Counted from the first letter of the stretch, positions 1-10,460 are shown. The stretch is DNA of 64,000 nt from Adiantum capillus-veneris (GCA_014529385.2 CM043964.1:103961587-104025586), one strand, 5' to 3'. Notes: generated by a model not told the origin, from the letters alone. Numbers and translations: made by a program.

Positions 1-192
1 CGGCACGACTGCAGCTTCTTCTTCATCGCGGCGAGGAATCCACCACGAAGGCGAGCGTAGAGCGGTGAGTGACACACCCTTTGTTTTCTTGAGCTTGCTA
101 GTTTAGGCTTGTTGTGTGCTTGGAGCCGTTTGTGGCTCGCATACGGTGTATTGGCAAGTCCCTTGCTTCGACAGTGCGGCAAGGAGCGCACA
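1..192 (+). repeat. 5' LTR of E1, 3' part only
   Basis: Bases 1-192 repeat 12872-13063 without a visible difference and end in GCGCACA, directly before the primer site. The missing 5' part should be about 384 bp if both LTRs are the same length. Confidence 0.95.
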
Positions 193-196
193 TTTT

Positions 197-213
197 TGGC
201 GCCGCTGCCGGGG
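197..213 (+). other. Primer-binding site of E1 (tRNA-Asp type)
   Basis: TGGCGCCGCTGCCGGGG starts four bases after the LTR end. It matches the complement of the plant tRNA-Asp 3' end (TGGCGCCGTTGCCGGGG) except for T to C at position 9. Athila-type elements are known to use tRNA-Asp. Confidence 0.85.
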
Positions 214-1091
214 ATATGCCCTACACTAAGCTCGGTTAGCACTTTACGCTTCCTTGTGGTGCAATTTATATCATAGGAAAGGCAGGGAAGGAGTGTGTGG
301 AAGATTTCTGTTTTTGCGTTTTCTGCAATTGCTGTCAAGTTTCAATTTCTGCTATTGTCTGCGTTTTTTTAATTTCTGCAATTTTCTGCATTTCTGTCAA
401 TTTGCTGTAATTTCTGCGTTTTTTCTGCATTTTCTGTCAATTTCTGCAATTTCTGCGTTTTTTTCAATTTCTGCGTTTTTCTGCATCAAAAAAAAAAAAT
501 TAAAAAAAATAAAATTTAAAAGGAAAAAAATTCGGAAATTAAAAACGCGAGCGAGCGGGCGGCGAAATTTTTCCGAAAATAAAAAATGTGTCTCTTAAAA
601 CGGACGGGTTGGTTTGTATAAAAGAGGACGGGTTGGTTTGTATAAAAGATAGATCGGGATCGGGATCATTTTCCCAAGCCCAAGCCCAAGCCCAAGCCCA
701 AGCCCAGGCCCAGGCCTCAGTCTTATGATATATACTAGACTCACTCTTATATATATACCCTACTCCCTCAAGAGAGAATGAGAGCATGTGGGACAAGTCC
801 TCCACTCTCCTCCTTTCTCTTCCCACTTGCACCCTTAGACTTTCTAGTTTGGGCCTAGTTCCCTACTGGAAATTGACAGTTTTAGGGATTCCGAGGGCAT
901 AGAGTGACCAAACGGAGGGCTGTAAAGCACGGCACGACCCTCTGACCGATACGCTCGTTTTGAGCTATCACACGGCCCATTCCATGACACGCTCTAAAAA
1001 ATCTAGCAAAAAAACAAACAAAAAACACGCTAAAAACTAGTCACAAGGCCTCCTAGAGCAGCTTTTTGACACCTTAGGGTATCAAAAGCAC
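214..1091 (+). other. E1 5' leader, low-complexity, no gene
   Basis: This is the untranslated leader before the polyprotein ATG. Bases 300-490 are pyrimidine-rich with many TTTCTGC repeats, followed by an A-rich run to about 535. ACGGGTTGGTTTGTATAAAAG occurs twice in tandem within 602-650, and AAGCCC-type hexamers repeat at about 675-712. Open frames here are low-complexity and resemble no protein. Confidence 0.75.
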
Positions 1092-4000
1092 ATGCACTTA
1101 CGCTCTGGGCGGGTGCTAGAACACAAGCATATTGAGGGTGCCTCTGTTCATACGGACACCCATTACCCATCCACGATAAGCTCTAGACCCTCAGCGGGGA
1201 CACAAGGTAGCACCACCCAAGACCCTAAAATAGCCGCTAGTGATTCCTCCTCCGACTCAGAAATCATGGAAGCATACCCTAACCAAAACACTGAGAGAGA
1301 AGGCCATGCACCTCCTGAAGCTCCACAGCCTAGTACTAGTATGTTTAGCCGTTTCATGGAAACATTAGGTAGAGCTACTCGCTCGGAACCTGATGCAAAT
1401 GAAGCACACGAAGGGGGTGGGGAAGTGGACTCTCCTTTCACATCGCACGTGGACCCCACACCCCCAAAGAGTGTCCATGTGGATATCCTACCAACTTCTT
1501 ACCAAGAAGGCCCTGTTGAGCTGCCTCCTTCAGAAGTTCCCTCTAGAGTACCGTTGGTGACAAGTAAAACCACGGGGAGCAACATTGCTTCTACCTCACA
1601 AGAAACCGTTAACACGTCGACTCTAGAAGGATTGTTCATTAATGATCATTGGACATACGACCTCCACACTGAGGTGTTGACGGATCTACACTCTGGCCAC
1701 GCCTACCATGTAGGATGGATAGAGATTGTACAATCCACCTCTAGTGCCACGAGCATCGAAGATCAACAGAAAATGATCTGTAATGTTATCCATGGAATTA
1801 TTCAATCAGAAAGGCAAAACCGAGGGGTAAATATACTCTCAACTGGCCCCATGAGATTTCTGGATACGAGTAAGGCTCAACAGCCTACTCTATCTCAAAT
1901 GGAGACTCCTCTAATGAGTCCCATGGACCCATCTTACGTCGTTTCACCTGGGGTCTCTATGCAATCTGAGCCTCCGAGCGAAAACTTTAGCTTCCCTAAC
2001 TTGGCTCAACCCTCTATCAAGGAAAACACAGTGCTCACTCCAGGGATAAGCCTGACAGAGAATGTAACGATGACATCTACGGTTAGCGCAGTGCCACTAC
2101 CTAGTGTCGTAGTACCTAATATGGGGCCTCGACCATATGTGCCTCTAGCCCCTTATGCACACATGGCCCCCACACCTCCAATTGTACCACTTGCTTATGC
2201 TCCTCGAGTGCCGCTCCCTAGCCCTTATCCGAGTGGACCTATGCCCGGTTATGTTCCATATCCTGCATCATCTACACATATGCCAAGACCGGTACCCGTT
2301 CCTCTCCCACATATGATTCCAAGAGTACCTCCACCGGCCGTGCCTCCTCACATAGGTGACTTGGCAGCGTTTGCTCAAACTATAGGTCGATCTATCGCGG
2401 AAAATATGCGTCATGCATCTGATAGAGAGCCTAGAAGTAAGGCAGTACAAATTGCCAAACTCACGCAAAAATTCAATGGGGACGAAGATGCTAGAAAACA
2501 CATTGAAGTGTTTGAACAAGTATGTGATTCCTTAGGGGAACACAACGAACTACATAAGTGCAATGCCCTAAGCTTGACATTAAGTGGGAAGGCTGGAGAT
2601 TGGTATAGGACCCTAAGGGTGGACGAGAAAACAATCTACCCTACCCTTCGAAGGTTGTTTCTAAAGGAGTACATACGAGAAGGTGTGCTTTGGGGTGTAG
2701 CATCTCAGCTACAGAAGGCCGAACGTAAGGAAGGAGAGTCAGTAAGGGACTTCATTAGTCGTCTAAAGCACTTAAACTCTCGTTGCCCTGTAAATGAGCG
2801 CTTCAACAATAACCAACTGCTTGATCGATTCATTCGAGGGTTGAGGAATGAAGGAATCTATAATGGACTAGTGATTAGAGGTATCACAACCTGGGAAGAT
2901 GTCACTGCCAATGCAATCCAATTAGAGGACAACTTGATGATAGCAGGCATGAGGGTGTCTACTGACACGAGATCCACTAGCTCACAAGCCATTGAGTATG
3001 AACCCATGACTGCAAAGCCCATTGCCAATGAGCCAAAGGTATTTGAGACATTCTTGACAGACCTCACCAAGGCAATCCAAGAGTCTCTTAAGGATAATCG
3101 ACCCCCTCAAAATAGTCACATGTATCCAAGAAGGGAGCAACAATGGTGTTCCATTTGCTTAGGTCCACATAGCACTAGTGAGTGCCCTACGTTTAGAGTA
3201 AAATTTAATGGAACTTGCAACGCATGTGGTAGGTATGGTCACCAAGCTAAGGATTGTTTAATGATCAAACGTATGATGGCAAATAGACCACCTGTAGCCT
3301 GGACGGATGCGCCTCGAGCTCCTGTATTGATGCCTACTCCACCTGTTGAGCAACTACCGCAACACATGGTCCCTAGACCTCAAAATGTTGTACAAGCTAC
3401 ACCGCTACCACCTCCTGTGCTAGGACCACAGCCCCCGCATCCAAGAGTCGCCCCTATGAACCAAGTGGGTTGCGAGCCATCAAATGCTTATGCAGATGGT
3501 TGTGAGGAGGAAATAGACACTAGTATTGCCTACGGACTTGATACATTGGAAGAGTGTCCTATATACTACATGGAAGATTGTTGGGGACAAGTCAAGCCGG
3601 TTTATCAAGCTGCTGCTCTCGCATCCAGAGGTCAAAATATCAACACCCAGGCTAAGAGGCCACCTCTTCAATGCTACGAGTGTGGTGGACCACATCGAGT
3701 AGCGGAGTGCCCTATTAGGCTGCAAAAGAATGCTGCACAGATGCAAGTGAATCAAGGGAGCACGTCTGCAATGCCAATACTCACATGTAATCGTTGTGGC
3801 ATAGATCACTTGATTGCCCAATGCCCCTATAACCCAAATGCGCCTAAAATCGCACCCCTGAATTTGGTCGAAATTGCTAGTGTGACATCGCCAATACCAC
3901 CCGTCGCACCCGCTTATGCGATTACACGGTCCATGCTTCAAGGGCCAGGACATATCCTCGAAGAGAGAGATACCGCGTCAGTTATCCAAGCAAAGAAAAA

Positions 4001-7000
4001 GAAGACACGAAGGAAGAAGTCACAGAATACGGAAAATTCAAAGCCAAGTTCCAAAACAAACATAGGAACAGGAGATGACCCCGTGTATATGAATGACCTC
4101 GAGGATGATTCAGATTCAGTCGAGACAATGGAGACTAGAACCAATACCACAAAGGGAAAGACCGACAAAGAAAACCGTAACATGGAACCAAATGAAAACC
4201 GAATGAGAGAAAATCATAAAGAGCCTCTCAAAACACCACAAGTGTTTCCAAATCCAATCCACGACCCCCAAGATAAATCGCAGGGGCAAAAAGGAAAAAA
4301 TCGTAAAAAGAAGATTGGGACGTACCCAAACCCAGTAGATGAGATTGAGCAGGTGAAACATCTAAGAGGTTTAGTGGAGGAGACTCAAAGGAAACTAGAA
4401 CCAGAACCCATGCATATCAAAATTCATGACACAGTGTTTCCCACGCAAGTTCATCCATCCCACATGAACCATAGACCGTTAGCCATATCTAGTATCATCC
4501 AAGAAGGGAGTGAGGACGGGACATCAGAAAGTGAGCATACACCCTTCTTGTTGGAAAGGATGTTTAACGAAGGAATACCTGATCCCATTGAGGAATATGA
4601 GATTCCATCCTCACCAGTTCCTAGTCAAGGACCTACACCCTGCAAAACGCCAATGAATGTTGCCAAACTAGTGGACTTCATGTCTTCTGAGGTCCGAACC
4701 ACGATCATAGCAAAGCTGTATGGAGATCCTGAGTTATTCCTTGCACTTCGAGCATTCCTTAATGGAGAGCTACGAACGGGATTACCGCAGTTTGCGCAAC
4801 CAAATAGGCCTGACTCGATTATGATTGATGAGGAAAATCATGTGCAATCACTTGACTTAGATGGACACGAGTCTGTGATCGAGGTACCCATTAACGAATT
4901 AGGGCAGTATTTTGAAGGCGACGAGTCTAATGCGACCCTACCCATCACTACCAAGGGATTAACTATAAAGGGAATTCTTGATGGTGGTGCGGGAGTTAGC
5001 ATCGTTACAAAAGATTGTTGGGAATCCATGGGAAAACCCCGCCTCAGTGTTACTAACATTGTGGTAAAGATGGCAAATGGTACCATAGCCAAACCTATGG
5101 GGATGCTCAAGGATCTTAAGATCAAAGTTCTAGGACACAAGGTACGACATACGTTCATTGTAATGGATTTCTCTAAACACCTTATGTCATATGAAATGAT
5201 TTTAGGACGACCATTCATGAGGGAAGCACAAATGGTTCACGATTGGTCTAAAAATCATGTCTATTTGCAATTCCAAGACTCTGTCCTTAGAGTGGATTTG
5301 GTGACTGGTAAGGTACACCCCTTAGGGAGTAAAACCATTATTGATCATCGCTCTGACACCACGGTTCACTCGGCCCCACTACAATATTGTTACACTTGTA
5401 AGAAGGATACAGACATTGGCCAAGATTCTCCTTATATGGATGTGTTACCGGGTATGACGGAATCAGACAATGTGGATTGGGTACACCTAGCTGCAACCAT
5501 AGATACCTGGGGAAATAGAGGAACCACTTGGGTCACACCAGAGGGGAAAGAGGTACCACAAATTGCACCTCTGAACATGATAAGTGCCATACATGCATCT
5601 TCTAAGGGCAAGGCAATTGTGAACCAATCTGACAGTGACACTGATAGCTCAATAGAAGACTTTGACCAACACGACTTGGACACTGACTCCCAGAGTGAAA
5701 CGGATTCTGAATCTCATGAATTAGAGAGTGGAGCAAGTTCACAGTCAAAACATTCGGAAGGACCGAGCACATCAACCGATGATAGCTCCTCCGAGAGTGA
5801 AGAGGACACCAACGAGGACTCCTTTAGTGAGCCAGATCTAAATGCAAATCAAAAGCAGGTCTCAAATAAGAAAAAGAAAAACCTTAAGAGGCGTCGATAT
5901 CGAGCCAATGTACGTGCTAGGATAAACAAGAAGAGATCCTCAGCAGAATGGCTCAGTTATATAGGAGCATGCGATGCTCATCGAAAATTGGTAGACAATT
6001 GGGGTGAATATCTCCAAAATGTTATGTGGTGTAGACCACGACCCCATGACATAGCCCAATTAGAGATCATAGACAAGCCAAAGTTGAGCCGCACTGCAAG
6101 GAGGCGTCAAAACCAAGAGTTAGCTCGACAACACAAGAAAGCAGAAATGGAAGCACAAACCAACGCACAACCAGAATCCACAGACTTGCATCCTGCACCA
6201 GAACATTTCAAATCTTACACCACAGGGGAAGCAAAGGTTGTGTACACAAAAGCCCAAAGAATACCTATCGATGGGAATAATGGAATCTATGATGGTCCGG
6301 CAATAGTTAAAGAAATAGAATTAGCTGACCCCGGTGAAGAATCAAAACCTGTTTTTATTGCCCAAGACCTCACAGAAGTTGAAGAGGCGGTCCTCAAAGA
6401 GGTTCTCAAGGAATTCAAGGACGTATTCTCTTGGACATACCATGATATGAAAGGTGTTCCGCCTTCTGTGGTCCAACATACAATCCCTATGATTAGCACT
6501 GCGAAGCCCGTACAACAAAGACCCTACCCGATGAATCCTAAGTACGCAAAGATCATTCAAGAAGAACTAGAAAAGCTTATCAAATGTGGGTTCATATATC
6601 CTATTGAACACTCTGAATGGGTGTCGCCAATAGTTATCGTGCCAAAAAAGAATGGGAAACTCAGGGTGTGCATGGACCTCAAAAAAGTTAATGCAGCTAC
6701 TAGAAGAGACCATTACCCCCTACCATATTCTGAACATGTACTCGAAAGAGTTGCAGGCAAGGAAGCTTATAGCTTTCTAGATGGGTACTCAGGCTACAAC
6801 CAAATCACGATAGCACTAGAGGACCAAGCTAAAACTGCCTTCATCACAGAATTTGGCGTGTTTGCATTTCGTGTGATGGCTTTTGGCTTAACAAATGCCC
6901 CTGCTACATTCCAACGATTAATAAACACTGCTTTTAAAGAATATTTGAGAGAGTTTTGTGAAGCTTTCTTAGACGACCTTTGTGTTTACTCTTCTTGGAA

Positions 7001-10000
7001 AGAACATCTATCATGTTTGCGGAAGGTGTTTGAAAAATGTAGGTTATATCGTATCTCATTGAACCCGTTCAAATGCCAATTTTGGGTCAAGCATGGAGTT
7101 ATTTTAGGGCATATAGTATCCAAGAATGGTATCTCAACCGATGAGAGCAAAATTAAAGTGATTCTAGAGTTACCACCACCAACCAATTACAAGGGAGTTC
7201 AAAGGTTCATGGGACACGTGGGTTATTATCGACGGTTTATTTTATTTTTCGCTGAGATAGCACGTCCTTTGTACAAGCTTCTCATTGAATTTAAATGGAC
7301 TGAAGAGTGTGACCAGGCCTATGAACAATTGAAGAAAACACTAGCAAGTGCTCCAATTTTAAGGACACCTAACTGGGATGTCATTTTTCATGTGCATATT
7401 GATGCATCAAACTTTGCTATTGGGTGTGTTCTCACTCAACCAGGAGAACATAAATTGGACTATCCCATTAGCTTTGCAAGCCGTCAATTGAACGATGCTG
7501 AAAGGAACTACACCACTACAGAGCGAGAAGGTTTGGCAATGGTTTATGCAGTAAAGAAATTTCGCTACTACCTTCTGGCAAACAAGTTTGTATTTTATGT
7601 GGATCATCAAGCGTTGCTGTATCTGGTAAACAAGCCATGCTCCACAGGAAGAATCACACGATGGTTGTTAATTCTTCTTGAGTTTGATTTCACGATTGTA
7701 GTGAGACCCGGTAAAAGGCACGTCATGGCTGATCATTTGTCTCGCATACCCAATGGTGAAGCCCCTACAGGAGTTGATGATGAATTACCCGATACTTCCC
7801 TATTCATAGTTGAGACTATGCCTGAATGGAGTGAGAACATTGTTAACTTTTTAGTTAATGGTTTTCCACCCAAGGAACTTCGTAAGGATATCGCTCGAAG
7901 GCTAGTAAAAGAATGTGAACCCTATTGTTTGATTGCCGAAACCCTGTATAGATTAGGCAAGGACGATATTCTTAGGCGTTGTGCCCGCGAGGATGAATAT
8001 TTGTATATCTTGCAAGAAGCACATATGGGCATAGCAGGAGGACATTTTTCAGGGGACCTGACTGCTAGAAAGGTGCTGCAATCAGGCTATTGGTGGCCAA
8101 CTTTATTTAAGGATGCATCACTTTTTACAAAAGGGTGTGATGAGTGCCAACGTTACAAGACCACACAGCGCAAGGACAGAATGCCCTTACATCCTATTAA
8201 AGTAACCCAACCATTTGAAAAATGGGGCTTAGACTTTGTATGCCCAATTAGTCCCGCAGCTCGCAACACTCAATCTCGATATATTCTAGTTGCTACGGAC
8301 TATGTAACAAAGTGGGCTGAAGCTAAGGCTTCACAAAAAGCTGACGCGAGGACAACAGCTAAGTTTCTTTTTGAGAACATTATCACAAGATTTGGTTGCC
8401 CTTTTGAAATTGTTAGTGATAATGGTACCCATTTTATAAATGAGGTAATAAGAGAGCTTACCACGAACTTTATGATATCCCACCATAAGTCTACACCTTA
8501 TTACCCGCAAGCTAATGGACAAGCCGAGAGCACCAACAAGACTCTAATCTCTATTTTAACCAAGACGGTAGAAGCTCATTGCACTGATTGGGATTTGAAG
8601 TTGACATCTGCTCTATGGGCTTATCGTACTGCTTATAAAGTGGCTATTAATTGTACGCCATTCAAAATGGTATACGGCCAAGAAGCGGTTATGCCTTGGG
8701 AGTTTGTCATTCCTAGTCTTAGGGTAGCTTCGCAAGAAGGATGGAATGGTAACCCCTTAACCGAGCGTTTGTTTATCTTAGAAAAACTAGACGAAGAGAG
8801 ACAGTTGGCTGTGCAAAATGCTCTTGTGGAAAAGGATAGGAGAAAGAAGTGGTTTGATCGCCATGTGAAGGACAAGGATATCAAAGTTGGTGATAAAGTC
8901 CTTATGTATGGAGTACGTAAAGAGAAGAAAAAGTTGAAATATGCTGGTAAAGGACCATATAGAGTATGTGAAATTACCCCACAAGGTACCCTTCGTGTGG
9001 AAACTCTTGATGGAGTTGAAACCATTGGATTCCTCAATTGGAGTAAATTCAAAAGATATTATGATCCTTTAAGCCAAGAAGAACTACGGGCCATTCATCA
9101 AAAGAAGGCCGCCAAAGCACAAACCGAGTTAAACAAGATACAAGCTCAAGCTGAGGCTAAGGAGCGACAACAACGTATAAGACAAAAACGAGAGGCTAAC
9201 CTTGGGGTCACAAATGCATTCCACGTGGAAATCGAAGAGGATGGGTTGGACTCTGACACACCTCTACGATACCCCATTGAGTTAAATAGTGCCTATGGAA
9301 AAGTGCTATATAACGCCTTATTGGACACGGGTGCTAAATACAATCTGCTATCCTATGGGGTGTGGTGTCAGTTAGGGAAGCCACCTCTATCTGAGAGTAT
9401 TATCCAAGTCAAGGGTGTCAACAAGAAAAAAACTACGGTTTTTGGAATCTGGCACACTTCTGTCAGTTATGACAATGGGGTGGTAGCTCAAGACTTTTTG
9501 GTCATGCCTACTGGAACTATGGAGGGTAATATAAACCTAGACCGCACGTGGATGATAGCCACCAAATGCACTATTGATTGGGGGACTGAGGGTGTTACAA
9601 CGCAAAAACCAACTCTTAGCCCTACCACTCAAGCCATAGTCCCTGAGATATTGCCCAAGGAAATAAAACCCAAGACGTTGCATGTCCAGGAGGTTGAACC
9701 ATACGTCCCCATAGCCCAACTCTCTAGAGCTTCAACTAATGTAGTTGAAAGAAAGCTTGAGACACACAAGAACCATCCTAATATAACAGAGAAAACATAC
9801 AAGTGGGTCCCTAAAACCTCTGTAGTGAGCATGGTTGATGCAAAAAAACGGAAACCTAGTAAGAACCGTACCACTCACTCCAAGAAATGTAAAGAAACGC
9901 TGCGTTGGATTCCTAAACGACTATTGGAAGCCCAAGGATACTATGAAGGAAATGATCAAATCTGGGTGCCCAAACGTAAAGTGTACTCTTACCTGTCACC

Positions 10001-10439
10001 TGGCCCATGTAAACCCAATCCTGTGGCTCCAAAACAAATTGAAAATCGCGGAAAGGAAAAAATCATGGAATGTTACACACCCGTTCTAGAGCTAGTTTGG
10101 GTACCAAAGAAAGAACGATTTGTTCCACCTAGCTCAGGAACAGGGAAATCAAATGAAGCTTCTTGCTCTTCATGTAGTTCCTATATGCAAATAGAAGCTT
10201 CGACACAACCTCCACCTACCACTGTACATATCCATCCAAGCACGAAAGAGTTTGCACCTTCCAGGGTAAGTTCACCACCTACAACAACGTTGCAAATAAA
10301 ATCCTGGGAGAGTACCTTACCACCCTTACAACTTGACGAGGCACCTAGGGTAATAGAAAACTACTGGCAAAAATCCTCACCTATTACCAACTGGAACAAT
10401 TGGTTTCAAAGGGTGACAAGCTCATTTCAAACGGTATGA
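1092..10439 (+). CDS. E1 gag-pol polyprotein, 3115 aa, with extra post-integrase domains
   Basis: A single open frame encodes all functions for retrotransposition. Residues about 1-450 are low-complexity and Pro-rich; the Gag core is about 465-566. Four zinc knuckles start at 686, 709, 861 and 899; only the second has the classic CX2CX4HX4C spacing, the others are CX2CX3HX4C. A retropepsin motif DGGA is at 1297. The RT catalytic pair is FLDD (1961-1962) and the RNase H first Asp is D2104. Integrase has H2311-H2318-C2349-C2352 and an exact D,D(35)E triad (D2381, D2443, E2479), then a GPY-type domain. After it come a Lys/Gln/Ala-rich helix, a second retropepsin-like motif LLDTGA (D2745), and four W(V/I)PK motifs between about 2903 and 3010. 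The start is the first ATG of the frame. At 3115 residues it is far longer than the usual 1500-1900 of gypsy polyproteins. No frameshift or stop is present. Confidence 0.95.
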   Translation: MHLRSGRVLEHKHIEGASVHTDTHYPSTISSRPSAGTQGSTTQDPKIAASDSSSDSEIMEAYPNQNTEREGHAPPEAPQPSTSMFSRFMETLGRATRSEPDANEAHEGGGEVDSPFTSHVDPTPPKSVHVDILPTSYQEGPVELPPSEVPSRVPLVTSKTTGSNIASTSQETVNTSTLEGLFINDHWTYDLHTEVLTDLHSGHAYHVGWIEIVQSTSSATSIEDQQKMICNVIHGIIQSERQNRGVNILSTGPMRFLDTSKAQQPTLSQMETPLMSPMDPSYVVSPGVSMQSEPPSENFSFPNLAQPSIKENTVLTPGISLTENVTMTSTVSAVPLPSVVVPNMGPRPYVPLAPYAHMAPTPPIVPLAYAPRVPLPSPYPSGPMPGYVPYPASSTHMPRPVPVPLPHMIPRVPPPAVPPHIGDLAAFAQTIGRSIAENMRHASDREPRSKAVQIAKLTQKFNGDEDARKHIEVFEQVCDSLGEHNELHKCNALSLTLSGKAGDWYRTLRVDEKTIYPTLRRLFLKEYIREGVLWGVASQLQKAERKEGESVRDFISRLKHLNSRCPVNERFNNNQLLDRFIRGLRNEGIYNGLVIRGITTWEDVTANAIQLEDNLMIAGMRVSTDTRSTSSQAIEYEPMTAKPIANEPKVFETFLTDLTKAIQESLKDNRPPQNSHMYPRREQQWCSICLGPHSTSECPTFRVKFNGTCNACGRYGHQAKDCLMIKRMMANRPPVAWTDAPRAPVLMPTPPVEQLPQHMVPRPQNVVQATPLPPPVLGPQPPHPRVAPMNQVGCEPSNAYADGCEEEIDTSIAYGLDTLEECPIYYMEDCWGQVKPVYQAAALASRGQNINTQAKRPPLQCYECGGPHRVAECPIRLQKNAAQMQVNQGSTSAMPILTCNRCGIDHLIAQCPYNPNAPKIAPLNLVEIASVTSPIPPVAPAYAITRSMLQGPGHILEERDTASVIQAKKKKTRRKKSQNTENSKPSSKTNIGTGDDPVYMNDLEDDSDSVETMETRTNTTKGKTDKENRNMEPNENRMRENHKEPLKTPQVFPNPIHDPQDKSQGQKGKNRKKKIGTYPNPVDEIEQVKHLRGLVEETQRKLEPEPMHIKIHDTVFPTQVHPSHMNHRPLAISSIIQEGSEDGTSESEHTPFLLERMFNEGIPDPIEEYEIPSSPVPSQGPTPCKTPMNVAKLVDFMSSEVRTTIIAKLYGDPELFLALRAFLNGELRTGLPQFAQPNRPDSIMIDEENHVQSLDLDGHESVIEVPINELGQYFEGDESNATLPITTKGLTIKGILDGGAGVSIVTKDCWESMGKPRLSVTNIVVKMANGTIAKPMGMLKDLKIKVLGHKVRHTFIVMDFSKHLMSYEMILGRPFMREAQMVHDWSKNHVYLQFQDSVLRVDLVTGKVHPLGSKTIIDHRSDTTVHSAPLQYCYTCKKDTDIGQDSPYMDVLPGMTESDNVDWVHLAATIDTWGNRGTTWVTPEGKEVPQIAPLNMISAIHASSKGKAIVNQSDSDTDSSIEDFDQHDLDTDSQSETDSESHELESGASSQSKHSEGPSTSTDDSSSESEEDTNEDSFSEPDLNANQKQVSNKKKKNLKRRRYRANVRARINKKRSSAEWLSYIGACDAHRKLVDNWGEYLQNVMWCRPRPHDIAQLEIIDKPKLSRTARRRQNQELARQHKKAEMEAQTNAQPESTDLHPAPEHFKSYTTGEAKVVYTKAQRIPIDGNNGIYDGPAIVKEIELADPGEESKPVFIAQDLTEVEEAVLKEVLKEFKDVFSWTYHDMKGVPPSVVQHTIPMISTAKPVQQRPYPMNPKYAKIIQEELEKLIKCGFIYPIEHSEWVSPIVIVPKKNGKLRVCMDLKKVNAATRRDHYPLPYSEHVLERVAGKEAYSFLDGYSGYNQITIALEDQAKTAFITEFGVFAFRVMAFGLTNAPATFQRLINTAFKEYLREFCEAFLDDLCVYSSWKEHLSCLRKVFEKCRLYRISLNPFKCQFWVKHGVILGHIVSKNGISTDESKIKVILELPPPTNYKGVQRFMGHVGYYRRFILFFAEIARPLYKLLIEFKWTEECDQAYEQLKKTLASAPILRTPNWDVIFHVHIDASNFAIGCVLTQPGEHKLDYPISFASRQLNDAERNYTTTEREGLAMVYAVKKFRYYLLANKFVFYVDHQALLYLVNKPCSTGRITRWLLILLEFDFTIVVRPGKRHVMADHLSRIPNGEAPTGVDDELPDTSLFIVETMPEWSENIVNFLVNGFPPKELRKDIARRLVKECEPYCLIAETLYRLGKDDILRRCAREDEYLYILQEAHMGIAGGHFSGDLTARKVLQSGYWWPTLFKDASLFTKGCDECQRYKTTQRKDRMPLHPIKVTQPFEKWGLDFVCPISPAARNTQSRYILVATDYVTKWAEAKASQKADARTTAKFLFENIITRFGCPFEIVSDNGTHFINEVIRELTTNFMISHHKSTPYYPQANGQAESTNKTLISILTKTVEAHCTDWDLKLTSALWAYRTAYKVAINCTPFKMVYGQEAVMPWEFVIPSLRVASQEGWNGNPLTERLFILEKLDEERQLAVQNALVEKDRRKKWFDRHVKDKDIKVGDKVLMYGVRKEKKKLKYAGKGPYRVCEITPQGTLRVETLDGVETIGFLNWSKFKRYYDPLSQEELRAIHQKKAAKAQTELNKIQAQAEAKERQQRIRQKREANLGVTNAFHVEIEEDGLDSDTPLRYPIELNSAYGKVLYNALLDTGAKYNLLSYGVWCQLGKPPLSESIIQVKGVNKKKTTVFGIWHTSVSYDNGVVAQDFLVMPTGTMEGNINLDRTWMIATKCTIDWGTEGVTTQKPTLSPTTQAIVPEILPKEIKPKTLHVQEVEPYVPIAQLSRASTNVVERKLETHKNHPNITEKTYKWVPKTSVVSMVDAKKRKPSKNRTTHSKKCKETLRWIPKRLLEAQGYYEGNDQIWVPKRKVYSYLSPGPCKPNPVAPKQIENRGKEKIMECYTPVLELVWVPKKERFVPPSSGTGKSNEASCSSCSSYMQIEASTQPPPTTVHIHPSTKEFAPSRVSSPPTTTLQIKSWESTLPPLQLDEAPRVIENYWQKSSPITNWNNWFQRVTSSFQTV

Positions 10440-10446
10440 TCTACCC

Positions 10447-10460
10447 AAGGAAGGGGGGAG
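10447..10460 (+). promoter_or_regulatory. Internal polypurine tract just after the E1 polyprotein
   Basis: AAGGAAGGGGGGAG lies seven bases after the polyprotein stop. Its 11-base core AGGAAGGGGGG is identical to the tract at the 3' LTR (12475-12485) and to the tract overlapping the E3 polyprotein stop (62860-62870). It is followed by TGTTTG. It may be an internal plus-strand primer or the relic of an older element end. Confidence 0.6.

Noticed and set aside
254-832. Two open frames in the E1 leader
   Set aside because: Phe/Leu-rich and Ala-Trp repeat proteins produced by low-complexity leader DNA.
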